A DNA stretch of 64,000 nt from Pseudorhodoplanes sinuspersici (GTDB lineage Bacteria > Pseudomonadota > Alphaproteobacteria > Rhizobiales > Xanthobacteraceae), in NCBI RefSeq assembly GCF_002119765.1, contig NZ_CP021112.1, positions 2,288,501 through 2,352,500 of the forward strand. The letters are read 5' to 3'. Position 1 is the first letter of the stretch; each line of letters opens with the position of its first letter. This document shows, in pieces, positions 16,807 to 25,243 of this stretch. The notes under the pieces were generated by a model. That model had not been told where the DNA came from, made no database searches, and saw nothing but the letters and a program-made list of their open reading frames with translations. The position numbers and the translations under genes are program-made.

Positions 16807-18204
16807 GTGGATCTCGATCCTGTCCTTCTCGCACGCATTCAGTTCGCCTTCACGGTGACGTTCCACATCATCTTCCCGAGTTTCACCATCGGGCTCTCGG
16901 CCTATATCGCCACGCTCGGTGTCATGTGGCTGCGTACCGATGATGAGCGCTATCACCGCCTGATGCGGTTCTGGACCAAGATCTTCGCCGTATCGTTTGC
17001 GATGGGTGTCGTGTCCGGCATCGTGCTGAGCTACCAGTTTGGCACCAACTGGAGCCGTTTTTCAGTGGTCGCCGGCAATGTGGTCGGCCCGCTCATCGGC
17101 TATGAGGTGCTCACGGCATTTTTCCTGGAGGCAACGTTCCTCGGCATCTTGCTGTTCGGCTTCAATCGCGTGCCGCCATGGCTGTATGTGTTGTCGGCGG
17201 CCATCGTTGCCACAGGCACGGCGATGTCAGCCTTCTGGATTCTCTCGGCGAATAGCTGGATGCAGACGCCAACCGGGCACGAAGTGCGTGATGGCATTGC
17301 CTATCCGGTCGACTGGCTCACCATCGTCTTCAATCCGAGCTTCCCGTATCGCCTGGCGCATATGCTGAATGCGGCCTATCTCACGACTGGTTTTGTCGTG
17401 ATCGCGGTCGGCGCGCGTTATCTGCTCGCCGGCAAGCATATCGAAGATGCGAAGGTCATGCTGCAGATGGGGATCGGCCTCATGGCGATCCTCGCGCCAT
17501 TGCAGCTCTTCGTCGGCGATCAGCATGGTCTCAACACGCTGAAGTATCAGCCGATCAAGGTGGCGGCGATGGAAGGCCATTGGGACGGTTCGAAGCCGGC
17601 CGATTTCCATATCTTTGCCTGGCCGGATGAGAAGGCGGAGCGCAACTGGTTCGAGATTTCCATCCCGCATGGCTCGTCGTTGATCCTGACGCATAGTTGG
17701 GACGGTCTGGTGCCGGGACTGAAAAGCGTTCCGCCGGATCAGCGTCCGCCGCTGCTGAATGTTTTCTTCGGCTTCCGCATCATGCTGGCAGTCGGATTTT
17801 ATATGATCGCGGCGGCGTTATTCGGTGTCTTCCTGTGGTGGCGCGACAGGCTGTTCGACACTGACTGGTATCTGCGCATCCTGTCGATGACATGGTGGAC
17901 CGGTTTCGTCGGCGTGATTGCCGGATGGGTGGTGACGGAGAGCGGCCGTCAGCCCTGGCTTGTCCATGACATTTTGCGTACGGCCGATGCGATATCGCCG
18001 GTGCCGGCCACAAGCCTGCTCGGCACGCTGGCTTTGTTTGTCGTCTGTTACGGCATCGTGTTCTCGATGGGCATCTATTATATCAACCGGCTCATCAACA
18101 AAGGACCGGAAGGCCGCGCACTCGAAGAGCCGGAAGGTTTGCCGAGCCGTCCGCTGACCGGCGCCGAAGGCGCTGCGCGCGATGCCATCGGGCAGAGAGG
18201 GTGA
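16807..18204 (+). CDS. cydA: Cytochrome bd-type quinol oxidase subunit I (cyanide-insensitive type)
   Basis: This 465-residue polytopic protein starts with LARIQFAFTVTFHIIFPSF, where the His in FHIIF is a haem ligand. GRQPW (in the ESGRQPWLVHDILRT segment) and GYEVLTAFFLEATFLGI, with the conserved Glu pair region, follow. The region between helices 6 and 7 is short, the CIO/short-Q-loop type. The enzyme oxidises ubiquinol and reduces oxygen in the inner membrane without pumping protons. The GTG start at 16807 has TTAGGAGC upstream. The next gene begins five bases after the stop. Confidence 0.95.
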   Translation: MDLDPVLLARIQFAFTVTFHIIFPSFTIGLSAYIATLGVMWLRTDDERYHRLMRFWTKIFAVSFAMGVVSGIVLSYQFGTNWSRFSVVAGNVVGPLIGYEVLTAFFLEATFLGILLFGFNRVPPWLYVLSAAIVATGTAMSAFWILSANSWMQTPTGHEVRDGIAYPVDWLTIVFNPSFPYRLAHMLNAAYLTTGFVVIAVGARYLLAGKHIEDAKVMLQMGIGLMAILAPLQLFVGDQHGLNTLKYQPIKVAAMEGHWDGSKPADFHIFAWPDEKAERNWFEISIPHGSSLILTHSWDGLVPGLKSVPPDQRPPLLNVFFGFRIMLAVGFYMIAAALFGVFLWWRDRLFDTDWYLRILSMTWWTGFVGVIAGWVVTESGRQPWLVHDILRTADAISPVPATSLLGTLALFVVCYGIVFSMGIYYINRLINKGPEGRALEEPEGLPSRPLTGAEGAARDAIGQRG

Positions 18205-18208
18205 GCCA

Positions 18209-19210
18209 ATGGAATGGTATCTCCCGGTGATCTGGGCGGCGCTGATTGGTGTAGCGGTCGCCATGTATGTGATCCTCGACGGCTTCGATCTTGGCATCGG
18301 CGCGTTGTTTCCATTCGCGCGCAACGAGATGCAGCGCGATCAGATGATGCGATCCGTCGCGCCGTTCTGGGACGGTAACGAGACCTGGCTGGTGCTTGGC
18401 GGCGGCGGTTTGCTGGTCGCGTTTCCCACCGCCTATGCCATCATCATGCCGGCGATGTATCTGCCGGTGATCGTGATGCTGCTCGCTTTGGTGTTCCGCG
18501 GCGTTGCGTTCGAATTCCGCCTCGTTTCCGAGAGCAAGTCGTGGTGGAATTTTGCCTTCACCTTCGGTTCGGTGCTGGCGGCGTTTTCGCAAGGTGTCAT
18601 TCTGGGCGGGTTGATCCAGGGCATCAAGGTGGAGAACGGACAATTCGCCGGCGGTCATTTCGATTGGGCGACGCCGTTTACATATCTCTGTGGCGCGGCG
18701 CTGGTGGCCGGTTATGCGCTGCTCGGCGCAACCTGGCTGATCATGAAGACCGAAGGCGAAGTCGCGGTGCGGGCCCGTTCCCAAGCCAAGATATTGCTGC
18801 TGGTCGTGCTGCTGTTCATGGCGGCGGTCAGTCTCTATACGCCGCTCGCTTTTGAGCGAATCGCACAGCGCTGGTTCTCGCTGCCGAATTTCTATTATCT
18901 CTGGCCGGTGCCGTTGCTGACTGCACTCCTGGCTTACGCGCTCTGGCGTTGGCTCGAACAGCGGCGCGATGTGCTGCCCTTCGTGACCACGATCGGGCTG
19001 TTCTTTCTCGGCTATATCGGGCTCGTGATCTCAAGTTTTCCGTATCTCGTTCCGCCGTCACTGACGATCTGGGATACGGCTGCCGTTCCGGCCAGCCAGA
19101 TCTTCATGTTGATCGGCACGGTGTTCCTGCTGCCGATCATCCTTGGCTACGTGATCTTCATCTACTGGCTGTTCCGCGGCAAGGTGAAGGAAGGCGAGAG
19201 CTATCATTGA
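18209..19210 (+). CDS. cydB: Cytochrome bd-type quinol oxidase subunit II
   Basis: This 333-residue protein with about eight membrane helices begins MEWYLPVIWAALIGVAVAMY, then VILDGFDLGIGALFPF and FWDGNETWLVLGGGGLL, the standard CydB signatures. It pairs with subunit I encoded just upstream. GAGAGGGTGAG serves as ribosome site. Its last seven bases overlap the end of the convergent membrane glycosyltransferase-like gene, so there is no room for a cydX-type small subunit downstream. Confidence 0.95.
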   Translation: MEWYLPVIWAALIGVAVAMYVILDGFDLGIGALFPFARNEMQRDQMMRSVAPFWDGNETWLVLGGGGLLVAFPTAYAIIMPAMYLPVIVMLLALVFRGVAFEFRLVSESKSWWNFAFTFGSVLAAFSQGVILGGLIQGIKVENGQFAGGHFDWATPFTYLCGAALVAGYALLGATWLIMKTEGEVAVRARSQAKILLLVVLLFMAAVSLYTPLAFERIAQRWFSLPNFYYLWPVPLLTALLAYALWRWLEQRRDVLPFVTTIGLFFLGYIGLVISSFPYLVPPSLTIWDTAAVPASQIFMLIGTVFLLPIILGYVIFIYWLFRGKVKEGESYH

Positions 19211-20739
19211 GGCTGCGCAGGCGGCGCGGCCTGCGGCCGGACCATGCCCCAGCCGATCCGCAACAATGGCGCGCGGCCATGCACGGCGCGTTCGAAAGCG
19301 CGCGGCACTTCCGGCACGATATTGGGAAACTGCGCTTTGATGTCAGCAGGCGGCGTACCGGCATTGTCGGTCGCTCGCCAGACGATGATCGCGCCTTTCT
19401 CGTCGGCATCCTTGCGCGTTGCCAGTTGCGGCCGGTCGTCACTGCCTTCATTGAGCACGCGCGGCCGGCTGGATGAGGCCAGTGCAATCACTGCCGCAAG
19501 CCGCGGGTCGCCACCGATGACGTCCAGTTTCCGGCCCGTCCGCCGTTCGAAACTATCGGTGAAGTACTGCGCGATGCCGTCCGCCGGCTGCGCGACCTTG
19601 AGATCGACCCCAAATAACATTGGCAGCAGCAGCGCGCCGGCCGCGGTCAGGACCGGCGGCGCCAGCAGCAGGCTGAACCAGACAATGCTGAGGGTGCGCT
19701 GGTGATGCACCAGGATGACATCGCCGGCAGCCACAACAACGGCCAGGGCTGACAAGACTAATAGCGGCGGAATGCCGGAGATGCTGGATTTGCCGGAGAT
19801 GGCCGCGACGATCATCACCACCAGCAGCGGCGTCAATGCGAAATAATAAATCATCATTCGCGCAAACGGATCGATCGGCGAGCCGGTGACGGCGGCGGCT
19901 TCGGTCTTGCGTGTACGCAGCACGTTGGAGGAGAGCGCGACCAGAATGCCGGCGCCAGCGCATGCGACGACCAGCAGTGCCAGCAACCTCATCCATGCGA
20001 CGATGTTTTGATTGATCGACGCCGCATTGCGCAATCGCGGAAAATTGGCAGCGAGGTTAATGCCCTGCCGCTTCATCAGGAAGAACAGCAAGGCCATCGC
20101 AACGACAACAATGCCCGCTGCAGCAAGAGCAGGGATATTCAGGATCGCAAGCCGGCCGCGCTCGCTGATGACGAGGAACAGCACGACAAGCGGCAGGAGC
20201 AGCAGCGCCAGCGGCGATGTCAGCAGCATAAGTACGAAAGCGGCGGCGAGCGCGAACCAGTAAAGCTGTTGTCCTTCTCCGGCCGCGCGCCACAGAAACA
20301 GCAGGGCAAGCGCCCAGAGCGGCATCATCAGGATGTCGGGCCCGAAATCCGGCGAGGCGACGGTGAAGACCGAGATGCCGACCATCAACAATATGGCGAG
20401 GACCGCCTGCCGCTCGCCGATGAGCGAACGGCCAAGCTGAAACACGGCCCAGTAGGTCACGACGATACAGATCTGTGACAGCAGATAGACGCCGATCATG
20501 TGGCCGCCGGTGACGCGCAGCGCGATATCGGCCAGCCAATAGGCGAGTGGCGCCCCCAGCGTGCTGGCGAACGACATCTCGCGCCCGATTGCCAGCACGT
20601 TCGCGACATCGCCGGGCGGCGCCGAATAGAACAGCGTCGGCACCAGGAGCCACAATACCGCTTGCGCCAGCGCTGCGAGCCAGAACATCAGCCGCGGCTT
20701 GGTGCGCAGGATTTCAATCAGCAGGGAGACGGTGAGCAT
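19204..20739 (-). CDS. Membrane glycosyltransferase, GT39/ArnT-like (PMT_2 superfamily)
   Basis: This 511-residue protein has about ten to twelve hydrophobic segments over residues 15-380 and a soluble C-terminal part. The region SAPPGDVANVLAIGREM and SPDFGPDILMMPLWALALL fit the first external loop of PMT_2-type polyprenyl-phosphate-sugar transferases. An acidic residue pair is expected to be catalytic there, but it is poorly conserved, so activity is uncertain. It would act at the periplasmic face, moving a sugar from a lipid carrier to lipid A, glycan or protein. Two palindromic elements lie before its start. Confidence 0.8.
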   Translation of the reverse strand: MLTVSLLIEILRTKPRLMFWLAALAQAVLWLLVPTLFYSAPPGDVANVLAIGREMSFASTLGAPLAYWLADIALRVTGGHMIGVYLLSQICIVVTYWAVFQLGRSLIGERQAVLAILLMVGISVFTVASPDFGPDILMMPLWALALLFLWRAAGEGQQLYWFALAAAFVLMLLTSPLALLLLPLVVLFLVISERGRLAILNIPALAAAGIVVVAMALLFFLMKRQGINLAANFPRLRNAASINQNIVAWMRLLALLVVACAGAGILVALSSNVLRTRKTEAAAVTGSPIDPFARMMIYYFALTPLLVVMIVAAISGKSSISGIPPLLVLSALAVVVAAGDVILVHHQRTLSIVWFSLLLAPPVLTAAGALLLPMLFGVDLKVAQPADGIAQYFTDSFERRTGRKLDVIGGDPRLAAVIALASSSRPRVLNEGSDDRPQLATRKDADEKGAIIVWRATDNAGTPPADIKAQFPNIVPEVPRAFERAVHGRAPLLRIGWGMVRPQAAPPAQPQ

Positions 20740-20819
20740 CGGAGCCGCTCTGGAGCAATGCCGAAAAGCAGAAGACGCGGTTCGACCGGGAAGAATGTCG
20801 AGAGATAAGCTGGAGCAGG

Positions 20820-20896
20820 CTAGTGCACCGTTTCCGAAGTTCGTGCTCCATCTGTAGCAATCTCTTACACGAACTTCGGAAACAAAGGTGCACTAG
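20820..20896. repeat. Palindromic element 1 (CTAGTGC-ended hairpin)
   Basis: The left arm 20820-20845 and right arm 20868-20896 are complementary apart from a 3-base one-sided bulge. The outer 10-bp stem begins CTAGTGCACC, the inner stem includes TTTCCGAAGTTCGTG, and the loop is 22 bases. It shares layout, ends and the GAAGTTC core with the element at 20910-20988. Confidence 0.9.
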
Positions 20897-20909
20897 CAAG
20901 TCTATGATT

Positions 20910-20988
20910 CTAGTGCCGCTTTTGATTTTGAAGTTCCTGACAAAAGCTTGCTGCAAATGATGCAGGAACTTCAAAATCGCGGCACTAG
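20910..20988. repeat. Palindromic element 2 (CTAGTGC-ended hairpin), supplies the rnhB stop
   Basis: The left arm 20910-20939 and right arm 20963-20988 pair with a 4-base one-sided bulge. The outer stem is CTAGTGCCGC, the inner stem GATTTTGAAGTTCCTG, and the loop 23 bases. Its terminal CTAG (20985-20988) contains the TAG stop of rnhB on the minus strand, so the element has formed the end of that gene. Confidence 0.9.
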
Positions 20989-21686
20989 GCAGGCAACCCG
21001 GGACCGATATCATCACCAAGCGCGATCGTCAGATTACTCTCGGCCAGTGCGACTGGAGAAAAGCTGCGCCGGTGGTGGATGGTCGGGCCAAGCCGTTTCA
21101 AGGCTTCGGCATGTTCCGGCACCGAATACCCCATATGGCGTTCAAAGCCGTAGCCGGGATGCGCGGCGCCGATCTGCTTCATGAGCCGGTCGCGCGTGAC
21201 CTTGGCGACGATCGAGGCGGCGGCGATCGACATCACCAGAGCGTCGCCCGAAATAACCGCCTCGCAGTCGCATGGCACCGCGATCTTGTCGCGGCCGTCC
21301 ACGTAAACAAGTTTCGGCTTGCAAGGCAAAGCCGACACCGCCTGCGCCAGCGCCCATAGCGATGCGCGCAGGATATTGTCGCGATCGATGCGGGCAGGTG
21401 AACCGAACGCGACGCCGACCTCGGCGGTCGCGCAGATGCGAGCGTAAAGCTTCTCACGCTCGTCCGGCGTCAGTTTCTTGGAATCATTCAGCCCGCGCGG
21501 AATGCGGTCGGGATCGAGCACGACCGCGGCGGCGACCACCGGGCCGGCCAGCGGGCCGCGCCCGGCTTCATCGCAGCCAGCCACCGGCCAGATGCCGCGC
21601 TTGAATGCGGATCGCTCGCGCCGGAACGTCGGGCGGAGGATCTCCTCTTTCAGCGGCAGGCGGACTGTGGCGGGCTTTCGACTCAT
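20985..21686 (-). CDS. rnhB: Ribonuclease HII
   Basis: This 233-residue protein has the RNase HII motif [20 protein letters not shown] with the paired acidic residues, then [23 protein letters not shown] and [17 protein letters not shown]. It cleaves RNA-DNA hybrids and misincorporated ribonucleotides. The ATG at 21686 ([10 protein letters not shown]) fits family length; a 74-residue longer frame has no homology. The last codons and stop run into palindromic element 2, so the final residues are probably not ancestral. Confidence 0.95.
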   Translation of the reverse strand: MSRKPATVRLPLKEEILRPTFRRERSAFKRGIWPVAGCDEAGRGPLAGPVVAAAVVLDPDRIPRGLNDSKKLTPDEREKLYARICATAEVGVAFGSPARIDRDNILRASLWALAQAVSALPCKPKLVYVDGRDKIAVPCDCEAVISGDALVMSIAAASIVAKVTRDRLMKQIGAAHPGYGFERHMGYSVPEHAEALKRLGPTIHHRRSFSPVALAESNLTIALGDDIGPGLPA

Positions 21687-21726
21687 GCCGGGATGCTGAT
21701 CGCGTCCGGCGTGAAGATGCAATCCC

Positions 21727-22167
21727 CTAATCGGGCAAAATAGGTCTGCCGTCCGGCGAGAGTGGAAACTGGGGATTATGGGCCACTTCCCAGATATTTC
21801 CGTCGGGGTCGGCGAAGTGTCCGTGATAGCCGCCCCATACTGCCTTCTTCGCCGGTACAAGCTCGGTCCCGCCCGCTCTGATGGCGAGCGCCATGACGGC
21901 ATCGACATCGGCCGGGCTTTCGCAGTTCCAGGCGACCGATGAGGCGCGGAATGCCGGCGGCCTGGTATTCTCCGGGAAGCCTGCGTCCCTGGCGATTCCG
22001 CTCACGACATAAAGCGCCAATGCGACAGTGCCGGCATCGAAAAACGCCACTTCGCTTTCCGGCGCCCCGCGCATCTTCCGCCTGAAGCCGAGCGCTTCAT
22101 AAAAGCGCGCAGCACGCACAACATCGCTGACGCCGAGGGTGATGAGGCTGATATGGGCGTGAGGCAT
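21727..22167 (-). CDS. VOC (glyoxalase/bleomycin resistance) family protein
   Basis: This 146-residue single VOC module pair has [20 protein letters not shown] at the start, and [19 protein letters not shown] with the metal-site Glu near the end. Such proteins bind a metal through His/Glu and act as lyases, dioxygenases or resistance proteins; the substrate cannot be told. The start at 22167 is the first Met of homology. It lies between rnhB and a dispersed palindrome. Confidence 0.85.
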   Translation of the reverse strand: MPHAHISLITLGVSDVVRAARFYEALGFRRKMRGAPESEVAFFDAGTVALALYVVSGIARDAGFPENTRPPAFRASSVAWNCESPADVDAVMALAIRAGGTELVPAKKAVWGGYHGHFADPDGNIWEVAHNPQFPLSPDGRPILPD

Positions 22168-22211
22168 GGATGAACTTCGGCTGCTCCTTGATCGCAGTTT
22201 CTTTCCACACG

Positions 22212-22284
22212 GCCGTCCCCCGCGAAAGCGGGGATCCATATTCCAGAATAGAGGTTATGGGTCCCCGCATTCGCGGAGACGACC
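22212..22284. repeat. Dispersed palindrome, GCGAAAGCGGGG family, copy 1
   Basis: CCCCGCGAAAGCGGGGATCCATA on the left is matched in inverted form by TATGGGTCCCCGC..GCGGAGACGAC on the right, with a 15-base centre. Copies with the same core occur at 32201-32307 and 43325-43361. Confidence 0.85.
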
Positions 22285-22289
22285 AACGA

Positions 22290-23495
22290 CTAAAACAAAC
22301 TCAACTGCTCGCTTCCCTTCGCAGGCCGTTGGAAATGTTCGGTGGTCAGCTTGCTGCGTGTCTTGTTGAGACCGAGGCGGTCGCAGGCCGCTTCAAAGCG
22401 CCGGCCGATCAACCACGCATAAGGTCCGTCGCCGCTCATGCGCTTGCCCCATGTCGAATCGTAATCCTTGCCGCCGCGCATGTCGCGAATGAGCTTCATC
22501 ACATGGCGGAAGCGGTCGGGGTAATTCGCCATCAGCCATTCCTTGAACAGGTCACGCACTTCGAGCGGCAGCCGCAGCAAAACATAGCCCGCGCCGCGCA
22601 CGCCGGCGAGCGCGGCCGCATCGAGAATGCGTTCGATATCGGCATCATTGATGGCGGGAATGACAGGTGCCACCATCACGCTGGCCGGAATGCCGGCATC
22701 CGACAATTGCCGCAGCGCTTCAAGCCGCCGCGACGGTGTCGAGGCGCGGGGCTCCATCGTGCGCGCCAGCTTCGCATCAAGCGTCGTCACCGAAATTGCG
22801 ACCTTGGCGAGACTGCGTTTGGCCATGCGCGAGAGGATGTCGATGTCGCGGGTCACCAGCGCTGACTTGGTCACGATCCCGACCGGATGCCCCGCGCGTT
22901 CGAGCACTTCGAGGATCTGCCGCATGATCTGGTATTGCTTCTCGATCGGCTGATACGGGTCGGTGTTGGTGCCGATCGCGATCGTCCGCGGCGAATAGCC
23001 GGGCGCCGCCAATTCCTTCTCCAGCAGCGCCGCCGCATTCGGCTTCATGAACAGCTTCGATTCGAAATCGAGGCCGGGCGAGTAACCCAGATAGGCGTGG
23101 GTCGGCCGAGCAAAGCAATAGACGCAGCCATGCTCGCAGCCGCGATAGGGGTTGATCGAGCGGTCGAAGGAAATGTCGGGCGAATCGTTTCGGGTGATGA
23201 TCTTGCGGGTCGCGTCCGCCTGCACGGTGGTCTTGAAGGGCGGCAGCTCTTCAAGGCTTTGCCAGCCGTCGTCGAAGGCGACGCGGGCGACCGGTTCGTA
23301 ACGCCCTGATGTGTTGGAGAGAGTGCCGCGGCCACGCCGGCGTTCTTTGTGAACGTCGGTGCCAAGGAGGCCTGAGGTATCAGGAGACTGATTCGCCTGC
23401 TCCTGCCTTGCCAGATCCTGCCTTGCAAAGTCACCCGCCGGCGCGGAGGGCACAGGCGCCGGCGGGTGTCTCAGGGCTGCGGAGGATCGAGCCAT
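22290..23495 (-). CDS. PA0069/Rv2578c-family radical SAM protein
   Basis: This 401-residue protein has the cluster motif RGCEHGCVYCFAR (Cys-x3-Cys-x2-Cys, about 117-129), then YSPGLDFESKLFMK, IGTNTDPYQPIEKQY and VAISVTTLD. This is the spore-photoproduct-lyase-like PA0069 group. Members bind 4Fe-4S and SAM; the reaction is not established. The N-terminal 85 residues are poorly conserved. It is a single gene leading leftwards from a divergent promoter region with the glycosyltransferase gene. Confidence 0.92.
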   Translation of the reverse strand: MARSSAALRHPPAPVPSAPAGDFARQDLARQEQANQSPDTSGLLGTDVHKERRRGRGTLSNTSGRYEPVARVAFDDGWQSLEELPPFKTTVQADATRKIITRNDSPDISFDRSINPYRGCEHGCVYCFARPTHAYLGYSPGLDFESKLFMKPNAAALLEKELAAPGYSPRTIAIGTNTDPYQPIEKQYQIMRQILEVLERAGHPVGIVTKSALVTRDIDILSRMAKRSLAKVAISVTTLDAKLARTMEPRASTPSRRLEALRQLSDAGIPASVMVAPVIPAINDADIERILDAAALAGVRGAGYVLLRLPLEVRDLFKEWLMANYPDRFRHVMKLIRDMRGGKDYDSTWGKRMSGDGPYAWLIGRRFEAACDRLGLNKTRSKLTTEHFQRPAKGSEQLSLF

Positions 23496-23628
23496 AGCCG
23501 ATATCTAATCTTCGCGTTCGAACAAAACAAGAACATTTGTGAAGTTGATCGAGACTGCTGAATATCGTGGCATAGCGTCCTCCCGGGCCCATGATATGGG
23601 CCAACAGAGCCACAATATTTCAGTTCCC

Positions 23629-24204
23629 ATGTTGAGCATTGTCATCCCAACCCACGAATCGGAGCGCGTTGTCGTCCGCACTTTGTCGTGCCTGGTTCCA
23701 GGCGTGGTCGCCGGCGTGGTGCGGGAAGTCATCCTGGCCGATTCCGGCAGCGGCGATGGCACCGAGCAGGTGGCCGATATCGCCGGATGCCGGTTCATGA
23801 CCGTGGCGGGTTCGCTCGGGACGCGGCTTCGGACCGCCGCGGGGCAGGCGCGGGGCCCCTGGCTGCTGTTTCTTCGGCCGGGCAGTGTGCTGGAATCAGC
23901 CTGGACCGCCGAGGTCGAACGATTCTGGATGCTAGCTTCTGACGAAGGGGGCGCACCGAAGGCAGCGGTATTTCAGCCTGAGGCCTATCGCGGGCAATCG
24001 CTAGGAGCCCAGGTGCTCAATCTGTTGCGGCAGGCGGCCGGGGGAGGCTTCAGGCCGGAACAAGGTCTCTTGCTGACGAAAACGGCCTATGACCGGCTCG
24101 GCGGCCACGATGCCAAGAGCGCCGCTCCGGAAGCGCAGCTGATTCGAAAGATCGGCCGCAAGCACATCGCCGTCCTGCACGCGGGGATCAGCGGTAGCCA
24201 GTGA
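23629..24204 (+). CDS. Small family-2 glycosyltransferase
   Basis: This 191-residue GT-A protein begins MLSIVIPTHESERVVVRTL and has ILADSGSGDGTEQVAD in the nucleotide-sugar site. It is short and lacks a clear full acceptor domain. PWLLFLRPGSVLE replaces the usual DxD area, so catalysis may be altered. Rhizobiales homologues of this size start at this Met; the ATGs at 23539 and 23596 extend it by 30 or 11 residues without support. Substrate unknown. Confidence 0.75.
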   Translation: MLSIVIPTHESERVVVRTLSCLVPGVVAGVVREVILADSGSGDGTEQVADIAGCRFMTVAGSLGTRLRTAAGQARGPWLLFLRPGSVLESAWTAEVERFWMLASDEGGAPKAAVFQPEAYRGQSLGAQVLNLLRQAAGGGFRPEQGLLLTKTAYDRLGGHDAKSAAPEAQLIRKIGRKHIAVLHAGISGSQ

Positions 24205-24217
24205 TATTCCAAGATAG

Positions 24218-24251
24218 TTGACTCCGTCAAGCAATTGGTTGACACTGTCAA
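24218..24251. promoter_or_regulatory. Paired palindromic operator for the MarR-GNAT gene
   Basis: TTGAC-TCC-GTCAA (24218-24230) and TTGAC-ACT-GTCAA (24239-24251) are two copies of the same 13-bp palindrome with centres 21 bp apart, two helical turns. They end 14 bases before the ATG of the MarR-type gene, so autoregulation by a pair of dimers is likely (inference). Confidence 0.65.
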
Positions 24252-24265
24252 ATATCAACTTCGCG

Positions 24266-25231
24266 ATGTCAGCCATGTTGGATTCAAGCTTCGAACAGCG
24301 TGTCACTGCGGTTCGACGATTCTCGCGCTTCTACACACGCCAGATCGGGTTGTTGCAGGACGGCCTTCTGGACACGCCGTTTTCGCTGACACAGGCGCGC
24401 GTGCTCTACGAGTTGGCGCAGCAGCAAACATGTACCGCCACCGAACTCGCTGCGGCTTTAGGTCTCGATCATGGTTATCTCAGCCGCATTCTCCGTCTCT
24501 TTGACGAGCGCGGCCTGGTCGCGAAGCGACGGGGAAACGAGGATGGGCGGCAGGTCGTCCTGTCTTTGACGACCAAAGGGCGGCTGGCCATTGCCAAGCT
24601 CGATCAACTTTCCCAACACGAGATGGGGACGATGCTCGGCAAGCTCGGTGAGACCGAACAAATCCGCGTCGTCGCAGCCATGGACACGATCGAGCGCCTG
24701 ATCGGGCCCAACACAGACGATGCGCCGGCATTCTTACTCCGGGAGCATCGGCCGGGCGACATGGGGTGGGTGGTCGCGCGGCACGGCGCGCTTTATCCGG
24801 CCGAATATGGCTGGGACAACCATATCGAAGCGCTGACGGCGGAGATCGTCGCGGGCTTCCTGAAGAATTTCGACCCTGCGCGTGAGCGGTGCTGGATCGC
24901 CGAGATGGATGGTGAACCGGTCGGCTCGATTTTTCTTGTGCGCGACTCAGATGCGGTTGCGCGGGTGCGTTTGCTGATCGTCGATCCGAAGGCGAGGGGT
25001 CTTGGCATCGGCCGCAGACTGGTTGAGGAGGCGATCGCCTTCGCCCGGACGGCTGGTTACAGCAGCATCACATTGTGGACCCACAAAGTGTTGACGGCGG
25101 CGCGCATGATCTATGTCAAGGCGGGCTTCAAGCTTGTCGAAGAATGGGTCCACGATGAATTCGGCAAGCCGGAAACGAGCGAGACATGGCAGCTCGACCT
25201 GCGCGGTGATTCGTCAAGCGGTGGTCGATGA
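24266..25231 (+). CDS. MarR-type regulator fused to GNAT N-acetyltransferase
   Basis: This 321-residue two-domain protein has a MarR winged helix at about 20-145 (LTQARVLYELAQQQTCTATE, LGLDHGYLSRILRLFDERGL) and a GNAT domain at about 160-315. The GNAT domain contains LLIVDPKARGLGIGRRLVEE, the acetyl-CoA loop, and YSSITLWTHKVLTAARMIY. Such fusions couple DNA binding with acetyl transfer to an unknown substrate. Start ATG 24266 or 24275; neither has a clear ribosome site. Paired palindromes lie directly upstream. The truncated hemoglobin gene follows after 12 bases. Confidence 0.88.
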   Translation: MSAMLDSSFEQRVTAVRRFSRFYTRQIGLLQDGLLDTPFSLTQARVLYELAQQQTCTATELAAALGLDHGYLSRILRLFDERGLVAKRRGNEDGRQVVLSLTTKGRLAIAKLDQLSQHEMGTMLGKLGETEQIRVVAAMDTIERLIGPNTDDAPAFLLREHRPGDMGWVVARHGALYPAEYGWDNHIEALTAEIVAGFLKNFDPARERCWIAEMDGEPVGSIFLVRDSDAVARVRLLIVDPKARGLGIGRRLVEEAIAFARTAGYSSITLWTHKVLTAARMIYVKAGFKLVEEWVHDEFGKPETSETWQLDLRGDSSSGGR

Positions 25232-25243
25232 AAGTCTTTATTG

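Noticed and set aside
24218-24265. TTG start 16 codons upstream of the MarR-GNAT protein
   Set aside because: It lies inside the first operator palindrome and adds residues outside the MarR domain.
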